Assembly: GCA_965217075.1 (NCBI GenBank)
Contig: CBDCHC010000012.1
Location: forward strand, 21,737-85,736
Source of the DNA: CBDCHC01 sp965217075
Lineage (GTDB): Bacteria > Pseudomonadota > Gammaproteobacteria > PS1 > Pseudothioglobaceae
DNA: 64,000 bases
Direction of reading: 5' to 3'
The notes beneath the pieces are model-generated. The model made no database searches, was not told the origin of the DNA, and was given only the letters and a program-made list of their open reading frames with translations. The position numbers and the translations under genes were made by a program. Positions 44,579-52,825 of this stretch are shown piece after piece. Position 1 is the first letter of the stretch, and each line of letters opens with the position of its first letter.

Positions 44579-44794
44579 TTACTGAACCTCAATTAAATTT
44601 GCAATATTTTTATCCAAACCAATTCTTGCATTATTAACTGCACATATTATAATATTATTATTATTTTTAATAACTTTAACAACTACACCAGTATTTATAC
44701 CTAAATTTAGTAATTTAGTTTTTATATTTTGTGTAGTATTAATATTAAATATATTAACTTTTTTGTTAGTTTTCAGTGAAGATAATAATTGCAT
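44579..44794 (-). CDS. feoA: ferrous iron transport protein A
   Basis: 71-residue SH3-like cytosolic protein assisting FeoB. It is short, basic and shows the pattern KLLNLGINTGVVVKVIKNN. It directly precedes feoB. The separate third gene feoC is absent. Confidence 0.88.
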   Translation of the reverse strand: MQLLSSLKTNKKVNIFNINTTQNIKTKLLNLGINTGVVVKVIKNNNNIIICAVNNARIGLDKNIANLIEVQ

Positions 44795-44821
44795 GATTTT
44801 AAATAAAAATATAAAATGTAA

Positions 44822-44850
44822 ATGATAACAGTTATCATTTACATTTGCAA
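44822..44850 (-). promoter_or_regulatory. feoAB promoter
   Basis: Minus-strand TTGCAA (44850-44845) and TATCAT (44827-44822) are exactly 17 bp apart, about 28 bases upstream of the feoA start. The Fur-like operator covers the -10 box and part of the spacer, the classic arrangement for iron-dependent repression. Confidence 0.6.
44823..44837. promoter_or_regulatory. Fur-type operator
   Basis: TGATAAC-A-GTTATCA is a perfect 7-1-7 palindrome differing from the Fur consensus (TGATAAT-n-ATTATCA) at one position per half. It is the centre of a longer perfect palindrome, 44814-44846, with 16-bp arms around the single base 44830. Confidence 0.75.
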
Positions 44851-44871
44851 CTATTTTTTATGAAAATATTT

Positions 44872-46218
44872 TTAATAGCCTTCAATTGCTGTTATTGCTT
44901 GATGTAAATACTCAACTGCAATAATTTTCATTCCTAACGATTTAGTTTTTATTTGATTGGCTTTTGGAATAATTGCAACTCTAAATCCTTGTTTTTTTGC
45001 CTCTTTAATTCTATCAAGAGCATTATATACTGGCCTTATCTCGCCTGTTAAACCAACCTCACCAAATACAACAAAATCATTAGGAATAATTTTATTTATA
45101 ATAGTAGATACAATCGCCAAAATTACTGCCAAGTCTGATGCTGTCTCACTAATTTTAATACCGCCAACTACACTAACAAAAATATCTCTATCTATTGTTA
45201 CAATATTACAATGCCTATGTAAGATTGCTAATTGCAAAATTAATCTATTTTGTACCAAACCAACAGCTACTCGTTTAGGCACTCCATTACTAATATTAGC
45301 AAGAGCTTGTATTTCAACTAATAACGATCTAGTGCCTTCGCTAATTACCGTAACTATACATCCAGTTGCAGATTTATTAGTGCCTGATAAAAATATTCTA
45401 CTTGGATTTTTTATTTCTCTTAATCCTCCTGTTAACATAGCAAAAACACTAATTTCATTCACAGCACCAAAGCGATTTTTACTATTACGGATGATACGAT
45501 AACGTCCAGCACTATCGCCAGTAAATAATAATACACAATCTACTATATGCTCTAAAACTTTAGGCCCAGCTAAAGAGCCGTCTTTAGTAATGTGCCCTAT
45601 TAGCAATAAAGTAACGTTCATCTGTTTAGCAAATTGAGCAAGAATATTGGTACATTCTCGTACTTGTGATACTGAGCCAGCACTTGATGTTATTTCTTCG
45701 CTAATGATAGTTTGAATAGAATCAATTACTACAACACTCGCCTTTGTTTCTTTTATAGCTGTTATTATATTGGTTAAATTATTTTCACTAAATAATAAAA
45801 TATCACTGCTTATTGCTAATCTTTTTGCTCTATTTTTAATTTGTTCAGCAGATTCCTCACCACTAACATACAACACATCGCGCGTATTATGTATATTTGC
45901 CAGCACTTGTAAAATAAAAGTAGATTTACCAATTCCTGGTTCTCCGCCTATTAAAACTACAGAGCCAACAACTAACCCACCACCTAAAGTTCTATCAAAT
46001 TCACTAAATCCAGTAATAATCCTGTCATCTTTTTTATAGCTAACAGCACTGATTTTTTGCACTTTATTTGCAGCCAATCCATGTAAAGCTTTTGCTTTGG
46101 TTTTATCAAAATTCCTTTCTTGCATAGTATTCCATTGATTACACTCTAAGCACTTACCCGTCCATTTTGCTTGTGAAATACCGCAATTTTTACAAACAAA
46201 TATTGTTTTACTTGCCAT
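44872..46218 (-). CDS. radA: DNA repair protein RadA
   Basis: 448 residues. N-terminal zinc finger CKNCG...CLECNQWN (about 8-28), RecA-like Walker A GGEPGIGKSTFILQ (about 92), the RadA-specific KNRFG motif (about 245), and a Lon-protease-like C-terminal domain. Helps branch migration in recombinational repair. Its start overlaps the psd end by 11 bp. Confidence 0.96.
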   Translation of the reverse strand: MASKTIFVCKNCGISQAKWTGKCLECNQWNTMQERNFDKTKAKALHGLAANKVQKISAVSYKKDDRIITGFSEFDRTLGGGLVVGSVVLIGGEPGIGKSTFILQVLANIHNTRDVLYVSGEESAEQIKNRAKRLAISSDILLFSENNLTNIITAIKETKASVVVIDSIQTIISEEITSSAGSVSQVRECTNILAQFAKQMNVTLLLIGHITKDGSLAGPKVLEHIVDCVLLFTGDSAGRYRIIRNSKNRFGAVNEISVFAMLTGGLREIKNPSRIFLSGTNKSATGCIVTVISEGTRSLLVEIQALANISNGVPKRVAVGLVQNRLILQLAILHRHCNIVTIDRDIFVSVVGGIKISETASDLAVILAIVSTIINKIIPNDFVVFGEVGLTGEIRPVYNALDRIKEAKKQGFRVAIIPKANQIKTKSLGMKIIAVEYLHQAITAIEGY

Positions 46219-47005
46219 ATTGATATAAAGTTTGACCTATTTTAATTTTTTGTGATTTTTTTATTAATGATAGGTTTTCAGGTAATAACATAATAACTGT
46301 TGAACCCATATTAAAACGGGCAATCTCTACTCCTTTCTTAAAATAAATATTTTGTTTATCATAATTATAACTATTATTATTACCATAAGGAGGTGTAACT
46401 TGCCCGTGCCAGACAACTTCAATACTACCAACAAAAATAGCACCAACTAATACAAGCGCAAATAAACCAAATTCAGCCCTAAAATAACATATTACACGCT
46501 CATTTTTAGCCAATAAATTATCTATTTTATTTGTTGTTTTTATATTAACAGAAAATAAATTACCAGTTATATAATCCATAGAAATTAATTTAGCATCAAA
46601 TGGCATGTGTATGCGATGATAATTACTTGGTGCTAAATATATAGTAGTAAAATTTTTAAATTTTTTATTTTTACCTAATAAATCATTTATGCTGAAATAT
46701 TTTCCTTTAGCCTGAATAAGAATGCTGTTGTTAATCTTGCCTGATTGTGAAATAAAACCGTCTACAGGACTAATAACGCCATTGCTAATCGGACGAGAAT
46801 TAGGTTTTAAAGCCCGTGTAAAAAAATCATTAAAATGTTTATAATTAATTATATTTTCTTCTAATGCTTCACTCATATCAACGCGATAAAAACTAATAAA
46901 CCACTTAGTAAATAACTTATATAATAAACGATTTTCAAGGCGTGTAAATTTAAACATTAAATTAGATAAAAAATGTTTAGGAATTAAGTGCTGTAAAAAA
47001 CTCAT
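46208..47005 (-). CDS. psd: phosphatidylserine decarboxylase
   Basis: 265-residue proenzyme making phosphatidylethanolamine. Charge-relay residues are in ISPVDGFIS (Asp) and HRIHMPF (His); the self-cleavage Ser that becomes the pyruvoyl group lies in FNMGSTVI (about 232-234; most homologues read LGST). It overlaps radA by 11 bp and is divergent from ccoG. Confidence 0.94.
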   Translation of the reverse strand: MSFLQHLIPKHFLSNLMFKFTRLENRLLYKLFTKWFISFYRVDMSEALEENIINYKHFNDFFTRALKPNSRPISNGVISPVDGFISQSGKINNSILIQAKGKYFSINDLLGKNKKFKNFTTIYLAPSNYHRIHMPFDAKLISMDYITGNLFSVNIKTTNKIDNLLAKNERVICYFRAEFGLFALVLVGAIFVGSIEVVWHGQVTPPYGNNNSYNYDKQNIYFKKGVEIARFNMGSTVIMLLPENLSLIKKSQKIKIGQTLYQYGK

Positions 47006-47076
47006 AGGTTGTTTAAATAAAAAATGTTAGCATATATTATAATAATATTCTCTATTTAATAGGTAAAATAATTTGC

Positions 47077-48459
47077 ATGAATACAAATAATATTGATAAT
47101 ATAAAAGATCTGTACGCAGAAGGTGATGAATGGATACAAAATCTTGGAGAAAAAACTATTCATGCTAAAAGATCAAAAGGTAGGTTTCGTGCTATTAAAT
47201 GGCTGTCATCTTTAGTATGGATACCATTTTTTACTTTTGCTTATATTACTTATAACGGGAAACAAGCAATCTTGTTTGATGTAGAAAATCGTCAATATCA
47301 TCTTTTTGATATAACTATTTTTCCACAAGATATTTGGCTGCTTACTATGGTATTGTTGTTTTTTGCTATATTACTAGCTGTAATGACTACGCTGCTTGGC
47401 AGAGTGTTTTGTGGTTATTTTTGCTTTCAAACTGTATGGACAGATGTATTTACTAAAATTGAAGAATTTATAGAGGGTCCGCCTGCTAAAAGACGCAAGT
47501 TAGATAAAGAATCTTTTAATGTCAAAAAAGTATCTATTAAATTAACAAAACATATAATTTGGCTTGCTATTGGTATATTATCAGGTGTTAGCTGGATGTT
47601 GTATTTTGGTGTTAGTTGGGTCGATTATATAAATGGCGATGTTACATCTACTACATTAACTATAACTGGCTCTATTGCTTTAGGTGTATATATATTTGCA
47701 GGGTTTATGCGCGAACAAACTTGTTTATGGATATGCCCTTATGCACGTATTCAGGGGGCAATGGTTGATAAGGATAGTATTCTACCTACCTATGATAATT
47801 TACGCGGGGAAAAAAGAGGTAAACTAAAAAAAGGTAAAGCAGTAGAGGGTTTTGGTGATTGTATTGATTGCAACCAATGTATTGCTGTCTGCCCAACTGG
47901 TGTTGATATTAGAAGAGGACAGGAGTATGGCTGTATTACTTGTGGTTTATGCATTGATGCTTGCGATAACGTTATGCAAAAAATTGATAAACCAACAGGG
48001 CTTATTCGCTACACATCATACACAGTATTACATGATCACAAAAAACACAAACCATTTTATAAGCGTTTCAGGGTTATACTATATTCTACTGTATTATTTA
48101 TAGCCGCTACTACACTTACATATAACTTAGCTAATTTATCTCCGCTTGAACTTAAAATATTACATGGCAGACAACCACTCTTTGCGTTACTTACAAATGG
48201 CTCACTACGTAATAAATATGAAGTTAAAGTGATGAATAAAAATGCTAATAATTTAAATGTAAATATAAATATAATTAGCGATATTGATCATCTTAAAATT
48301 AAAGGGGAAACAAAAAATATTCTCATAAAACCTGGCGAGTTAAAATCAATAATTGTATATCTATCTGCCTTTAAAAAAGATATTAAAGATAATAAAATAA
48401 AATTTATTGTTGGTGATAAAGATTATAAATTAACATATATTTCTAAATTTTTCTATTAA
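47077..48459 (+). CDS. ccoG: cbb3 oxidase assembly protein CcoG (RdxA/FixG)
   Basis: 460 residues with about five TM segments, a 4Fe-4S pair (about 262-305; CIDCNQCIAVCP and CITCGLCIDAC) and the C-terminal FixG Ig-like domain (from about 375). It has been proposed to reduce copper for cbb3-type cytochrome oxidase. It is followed within 2 bp by ccoH. The oxidase genes ccoNOQP are not in the window. Confidence 0.94.
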   Translation: MNTNNIDNIKDLYAEGDEWIQNLGEKTIHAKRSKGRFRAIKWLSSLVWIPFFTFAYITYNGKQAILFDVENRQYHLFDITIFPQDIWLLTMVLLFFAILLAVMTTLLGRVFCGYFCFQTVWTDVFTKIEEFIEGPPAKRRKLDKESFNVKKVSIKLTKHIIWLAIGILSGVSWMLYFGVSWVDYINGDVTSTTLTITGSIALGVYIFAGFMREQTCLWICPYARIQGAMVDKDSILPTYDNLRGEKRGKLKKGKAVEGFGDCIDCNQCIAVCPTGVDIRRGQEYGCITCGLCIDACDNVMQKIDKPTGLIRYTSYTVLHDHKKHKPFYKRFRVILYSTVLFIAATTLTYNLANLSPLELKILHGRQPLFALLTNGSLRNKYEVKVMNKNANNLNVNINIISDIDHLKIKGETKNILIKPGELKSIIVYLSAFKKDIKDNKIKFIVGDKDYKLTYISKFFY

Positions 48460-48461
48460 GT

Positions 48462-48944
48462 ATGAATTTTTTTAAAAATCCAACTACTCTTATCGGTTTT
48501 ATATTATTTTTAGCATTAGTTTTTTCTACTATTTATAGAATTACTATTGCTGTTTATACTAACCCTGGTTTAGTAAACGATGATACTTATAGTGTTAATA
48601 AAAATTATGCTACAGATTTAAATAAAGAACAACAATTAAAAGAAAAAGGCTATAAATTAATACTTACAACAAATAAATGTATTGCTATTAATAAAAAACA
48701 TAACTATCAAATAAATTGGCTAAAACAAGGTAATTTAATTAAAGATGCAACAATTACTGCTTACTTTTATCGTCAATTAGAGCAATCATTTGACTTTAAT
48801 ATTAGACTATTATTTGCTAATAAATATTATTCTAATCTTACTGCATTAACGAGAAAAGGTAAATGGTTATTAGTAATAAAGGCACAAAAAGACGATGTAA
48901 TAATGTATAAACAACTTAAAATTAATGTTGCTGATAATTGTTAA
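48462..48944 (+). CDS. ccoH: FixH/CcoH family protein
   Basis: 160 residues: one N-terminal TM (about 11-30), then a periplasmic domain. The phrase YTNPGLVNDDTY just after the TM, and position directly after ccoG, fit FixH/CcoH, a cbb3 assembly factor. Sequence conservation in the family is low, so the call leans on gene order. Confidence 0.78.
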   Translation: MNFFKNPTTLIGFILFLALVFSTIYRITIAVYTNPGLVNDDTYSVNKNYATDLNKEQQLKEKGYKLILTTNKCIAINKKHNYQINWLKQGNLIKDATITAYFYRQLEQSFDFNIRLLFANKYYSNLTALTRKGKWLLVIKAQKDDVIMYKQLKINVADNC

Positions 48945-49002
48945 ATTTTAAATTAATATTTATACAAATACATTATAATAATTATTTTTAAGATAATAAA
49001 CA

Positions 49003-50136
49003 ATGATTGAATATATTCCTGGTTTAGCTGGTGTTCCAGCAACAAAAAGCGCTATTTCATCAATTAATGGTGAAAAAGGAATACTTGCGTATCGTGGTTA
49101 TTCAATTGAAGATTTAGTAAAATACTCCTCTTTTGAAGAAGTAGCTATATTATTGCAAGATGGTGAGTTGCCTGACAAAAACACCCTTGATAGTTTTTCT
49201 AATATTTTAGCTAAAAGACATGAAGTAAAACGTAATATACGATCAATGATGTGGTCGTTACCAGCAGATTCGCATCCGATGAATGTATTACAAACAACTA
49301 TTGCTGCCATGGCGTCTTTTTACCCAGATGCTGGCGCTAAAGATCCTAACTCTAAATACACTCAAAATGCACTAATAAAAATTATCTCTAATATGAGCAC
49401 CTTAATTGCTATGTGGTCTCGTATTAGTAGTGGTTATGATCCAATTAAACCTAGTTACAACATGGGTTATGCTGAGAATTTTTTATATATGTCATTTCGT
49501 GAAATTCCAGATCAAAAGTTAGTTAAATTATTTGATGCTTGTCTTATTTTGCATGCAGAGCATACTATAAATGCCAGTACATTTTCAGCAATGGTTACTG
49601 CATCTACTTTAGCAAACCCTTTTGCCGCTATTTCTGCTGCAGTAGGTACTTTAGCTGGACCTCTACATGGTGGGGCAAACGAAGATGTACTAAAAATGTT
49701 AGATGAAATCAATGTAGTAAAAAATGTAAGTAGCTATATTAAAAAACGCTTAAAAAACAAACAAGTTATTTATGGTATGGGTCATAGAGAGTATAAAACT
49801 AAAGACCCAAGAGCAATAATTTTACAAAAAATGATTATGGAGTATATAAAAAATACTAACTATAAATTATCAAAAAGATTTGAAATAGCGTTAGAGGTAG
49901 AATCTGTTTGTGAAAAACTACTATCACATAAAGGTGTTTATCCTAATGTAGATTTTTATTCTGGTATTTTATATGCAGAGATTTTTAAGATACCTAGTAA
50001 GTTTTTTACCCCAATATTTGCTATGGCGCGCTCTAGTGGCTGGGTTGCTCACTGGAATGAACAAGTAACACACAATCGTATTTTTCGTCCAACCCAGATA
50101 TATACTGGTAGCGATTTTAGAAAATATAAAAAATAA
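49003..50136 (+). CDS. gltA: citrate synthase
   Basis: 377 residues; condenses oxaloacetate and acetyl-CoA. Catalytic His in LHAEHTINAS (about 186) and YGMGHREY (about 260), Asp in NVDFYSG (about 317); GPLHGGANEDV is present. The N-terminus PGLAGVPATKS and short length place it with the compact dimeric-type enzymes, not the long E. coli GltA. A 2-methylcitrate synthase cannot be excluded, but no other prp gene is near. Confidence 0.88.
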   Translation: MIEYIPGLAGVPATKSAISSINGEKGILAYRGYSIEDLVKYSSFEEVAILLQDGELPDKNTLDSFSNILAKRHEVKRNIRSMMWSLPADSHPMNVLQTTIAAMASFYPDAGAKDPNSKYTQNALIKIISNMSTLIAMWSRISSGYDPIKPSYNMGYAENFLYMSFREIPDQKLVKLFDACLILHAEHTINASTFSAMVTASTLANPFAAISAAVGTLAGPLHGGANEDVLKMLDEINVVKNVSSYIKKRLKNKQVIYGMGHREYKTKDPRAIILQKMIMEYIKNTNYKLSKRFEIALEVESVCEKLLSHKGVYPNVDFYSGILYAEIFKIPSKFFTPIFAMARSSGWVAHWNEQVTHNRIFRPTQIYTGSDFRKYKK

Positions 50137-50142
50137 ATAATT

Positions 50143-50877
50143 ATGAATACTACCCATTTTGGCTTTAAAACAGTTACTGTCTCAGCAAAACAAAAATTAG
50201 TAAATAATGTTTTTGATTCTGTAGCTAATAAATACGATATTATGAATGATGTTCTTTCTTTTGGCATGCATCGTTTATGGAAAGATTATACTATAGAAAA
50301 TAGTAATGTTAAATTGGGTGATAATATTTTAGATCTTGCTGGTGGTACTGGAGATTTAACTTATAGATTTAGTAAAAAAATTGGTACATCTGGTCAAATT
50401 ATTCTTAGTGATATTAATAATTCAATGTTAAATGTTGGTCGTAATAATTTATTAAACAAAGGGTTAATTAATGCTAATTTTATTCAAGCTAATGCCCAGC
50501 AATTACCTTTTGCAGACAATAGTTTTGATATTGTTAGCATTGCTTTTGGGCTTAGAAATATTACTGACAAGCAACAAGCTATTAATGAAATATTTAGGGT
50601 GTTAAAAGTTCGCGGTTGTTTACTTGTTTTGGAGTTTTCTAAGGTAAAAGATGAATTTATGCAAAAAATTTATGACTTTTATTCATTTAATATTATGCCA
50701 AAATTAGGTAAATTAATAGCAGATGATGAAGATAGTTATAGATATTTAGCAGAATCAATACGCAAACATCCGGATCAAGAAACATTAAAAAATATGATAA
50801 TTAAAGCTGGTTTTAATATGTGTGAATATCATAATTTATCTACTGGTATTGTAGCATTACATAAGGCGATTAAATGA
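50143..50877 (+). CDS. ubiE: ubiquinone/menaquinone C-methyltransferase
   Basis: 244-residue SAM-dependent methyltransferase. YDIMNDVLSFGMHRLWK and motif I LDLAGGTGDLTYRF (about 65) are diagnostic, as is IAFGLRNITD. It overlaps ubiJ by 4 bp, giving the standard ubiE-ubiJ-ubiB order. Confidence 0.97.
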   Translation: MNTTHFGFKTVTVSAKQKLVNNVFDSVANKYDIMNDVLSFGMHRLWKDYTIENSNVKLGDNILDLAGGTGDLTYRFSKKIGTSGQIILSDINNSMLNVGRNNLLNKGLINANFIQANAQQLPFADNSFDIVSIAFGLRNITDKQQAINEIFRVLKVRGCLLVLEFSKVKDEFMQKIYDFYSFNIMPKLGKLIADDEDSYRYLAESIRKHPDQETLKNMIIKAGFNMCEYHNLSTGIVALHKAIK

Positions 50878-51326
50878 AGGATATAATTTTTCAAAAAATA
50901 GTTAATAAATTAATAACAGAATTAAATATTGATATATCTAATATAAATGATAAAGCTATTGATATTAACTTACAAGATATAGGTGTTGTGCTTTCTATAT
51001 ATTGCAATAATAACAAAATACTTATAAATAACTACGATAATGTAGATGTTAAAATCAGCCTTAAATTTAGTGCTTTTATTAGTTTAATAAATGATAAAAA
51101 TATTAATGACCTTATTCGTGAGGATAAAATAACTATAATAGGTGAAACAAAAATAGCACAATCTCTGATAGACATTCTAAAAACAATTAATTTAAAAAAT
51201 AAAATTAGAGAAATATTTCCTGATTGTATAATAGATTTATTGCAAAAAACCAAAAAAAATATTATAAATAATAACTTTAAAAATAAAGTTATTGCAAAAA
51301 TAATAAATCCAGAAATTATTAATTAA
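50874..51326 (+). CDS. ubiJ: ubiquinone biosynthesis accessory factor UbiJ
   Basis: 150 residues with an SCP2-like lipid-binding fold (about 20-110) and a basic C-terminus. The sequence is weakly conserved; the call rests on the SCP2 pattern (ISLKFSAFISL) and the slot between ubiE and ubiB. UbiJ, with UbiK, organises the late ubiquinone enzymes. Confidence 0.8.
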   Translation: MKDIIFQKIVNKLITELNIDISNINDKAIDINLQDIGVVLSIYCNNNKILINNYDNVDVKISLKFSAFISLINDKNINDLIREDKITIIGETKIAQSLIDILKTINLKNKIREIFPDCIIDLLQKTKKNIINNNFKNKVIAKIINPEIIN

Positions 51327-51331
51327 CTATA

Positions 51332-52813
51332 GTGTTTAGATTTTTATCAATTATTAAAATTTTACTGATTTATCGTTTTGATAAATTATTGCCAAATACT
51401 TTTGTCATCAAGATATTTAAAGTTTTATTGTTCTTTTTGCCTTATTTTTATTATAAAGAAGGCAAACTACCGGAAGCTCAAAGAATAGTAGCAGCCTTAG
51501 AAAAACTTGGAGTAATTTTTGTTAAATTTGGACAAACACTATCAACTAGAATAGATTTACTGCCAGAACACATTATCAAAGAATTAGCAAAATTACAAGA
51601 TAATTGCACTCCTTTCAGCAATCAAGATGCTTTTAATATTATTGAAAAATCACTACAAAAACCAATCTTTGAAATATTTGATAATTTTTCAAAACAACCG
51701 CTTGCAGCAGCATCAATTGCACAAGTATATCATGCAAACCTTAAAGAAGATAATAGTGAAGTAGTTATCAAGGTAGTAAGACCAGGTATTGATAAACAAA
51801 TAAAAAAAGATATAAAGCTATTATATAAATTAGCAAAAATTATAAAATTACATCCACAACTTAAAAGAGTAAGGCCTTTGCAGATAGTAAAAGAATTTGA
51901 ATATGTAATAACGGCTGAGCTTAATATGAATATAGAGGCTGCTAATGCTCAACTATTAAAAGATAATTTTAAAAATAGTAAATTATTATATGTACCAAAA
52001 GTATATTTTGATTATTGTACTAAAGATATTTTAATAATGGAAAGAATATATGGTACGCCAATTAGTGATGTTTCTACCTTAAAAGCTAAAAATATTAACC
52101 TTAAAACTTTAGCAGAAAATGGAGTTAAAATATTTTTTAATCAAGTGTTTAGAGATAATTTTTTTCATGCAGATATGCATCCAGGAAATATTTTTGTAGC
52201 CGATGATGGTAAATATTTAGGTGTTGATTTTGGTATTATGGGTATGTTACTAGATAAGGATTTAAAAATTAATGCAGATCTTTTTAGTGCATTTTTTGCT
52301 AGAGATTATAAAAAAATAGCTGCAACTTTTGTAACTGCTGGCTGGGTTGGCAGCGATATAAATATTATTGCCTTAGAGCAATCTATGCGTGGCATTTGTG
52401 AGCCTATATTTGCTAAACCTCTACATAAAATTTCATTTGGCACAGTGCTTATGAGTTTATTTAAAGAGGCAAATAAATTTGATGCTTATATTCAACCGCA
52501 GTTTTTTTTATTTGATAAAACACTGCTTAATATAGAGGGGCTTGGCCGTAATCTTTATCCAGAATTAGATTTATGGGCTACTGCTAAACCTTTGCTTGAT
52601 GATATTATGGAAGAAAAATTTAGCCTAAAAAATAAAATAAAAACAATAACCAATGAAGCACAAAAACTACCAAAATTAGGTATTGATTTATTACAAAATA
52701 TTGCTGCAGCAAAAGATAGACAAACTAATCAAATTATTCAACAATTACAAAAAAACAATACTAAGCAAAATTATTTATTATTAGCTATTATACTGTTGCT
52801 ACTCATAGTATAG
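51332..52813 (+). CDS. ubiB: ubiquinone biosynthesis kinase-like protein UbiB
   Basis: 493-residue atypical kinase/ATPase (ADCK family). KFGQ motif in FVKFGQTLSTR (about 68), the AAAS loop AAASIAQVYHA, HADMHPGNIF catalytic loop and VDFGIMG are present; a C-terminal TM (about 475-493) anchors it. The start codon is GTG. It lies 5 bp after ubiJ; tatA, the common next gene in enterobacteria, is replaced by ccoI. Confidence 0.96.
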   Translation: MFRFLSIIKILLIYRFDKLLPNTFVIKIFKVLLFFLPYFYYKEGKLPEAQRIVAALEKLGVIFVKFGQTLSTRIDLLPEHIIKELAKLQDNCTPFSNQDAFNIIEKSLQKPIFEIFDNFSKQPLAAASIAQVYHANLKEDNSEVVIKVVRPGIDKQIKKDIKLLYKLAKIIKLHPQLKRVRPLQIVKEFEYVITAELNMNIEAANAQLLKDNFKNSKLLYVPKVYFDYCTKDILIMERIYGTPISDVSTLKAKNINLKTLAENGVKIFFNQVFRDNFFHADMHPGNIFVADDGKYLGVDFGIMGMLLDKDLKINADLFSAFFARDYKKIAATFVTAGWVGSDINIIALEQSMRGICEPIFAKPLHKISFGTVLMSLFKEANKFDAYIQPQFFLFDKTLLNIEGLGRNLYPELDLWATAKPLLDDIMEEKFSLKNKIKTITNEAQKLPKLGIDLLQNIAAAKDRQTNQIIQQLQKNNTKQNYLLLAIILLLLIV

Positions 52814-52825
52814 ATTTTTAATAAT

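Noticed and set aside
49003..50136. 2-methylcitrate synthase (prpC)
   Set aside because: No prpB, prpD or acnD nearby, and the respiratory context fits citrate synthase, though sequence by eye cannot fully exclude it.
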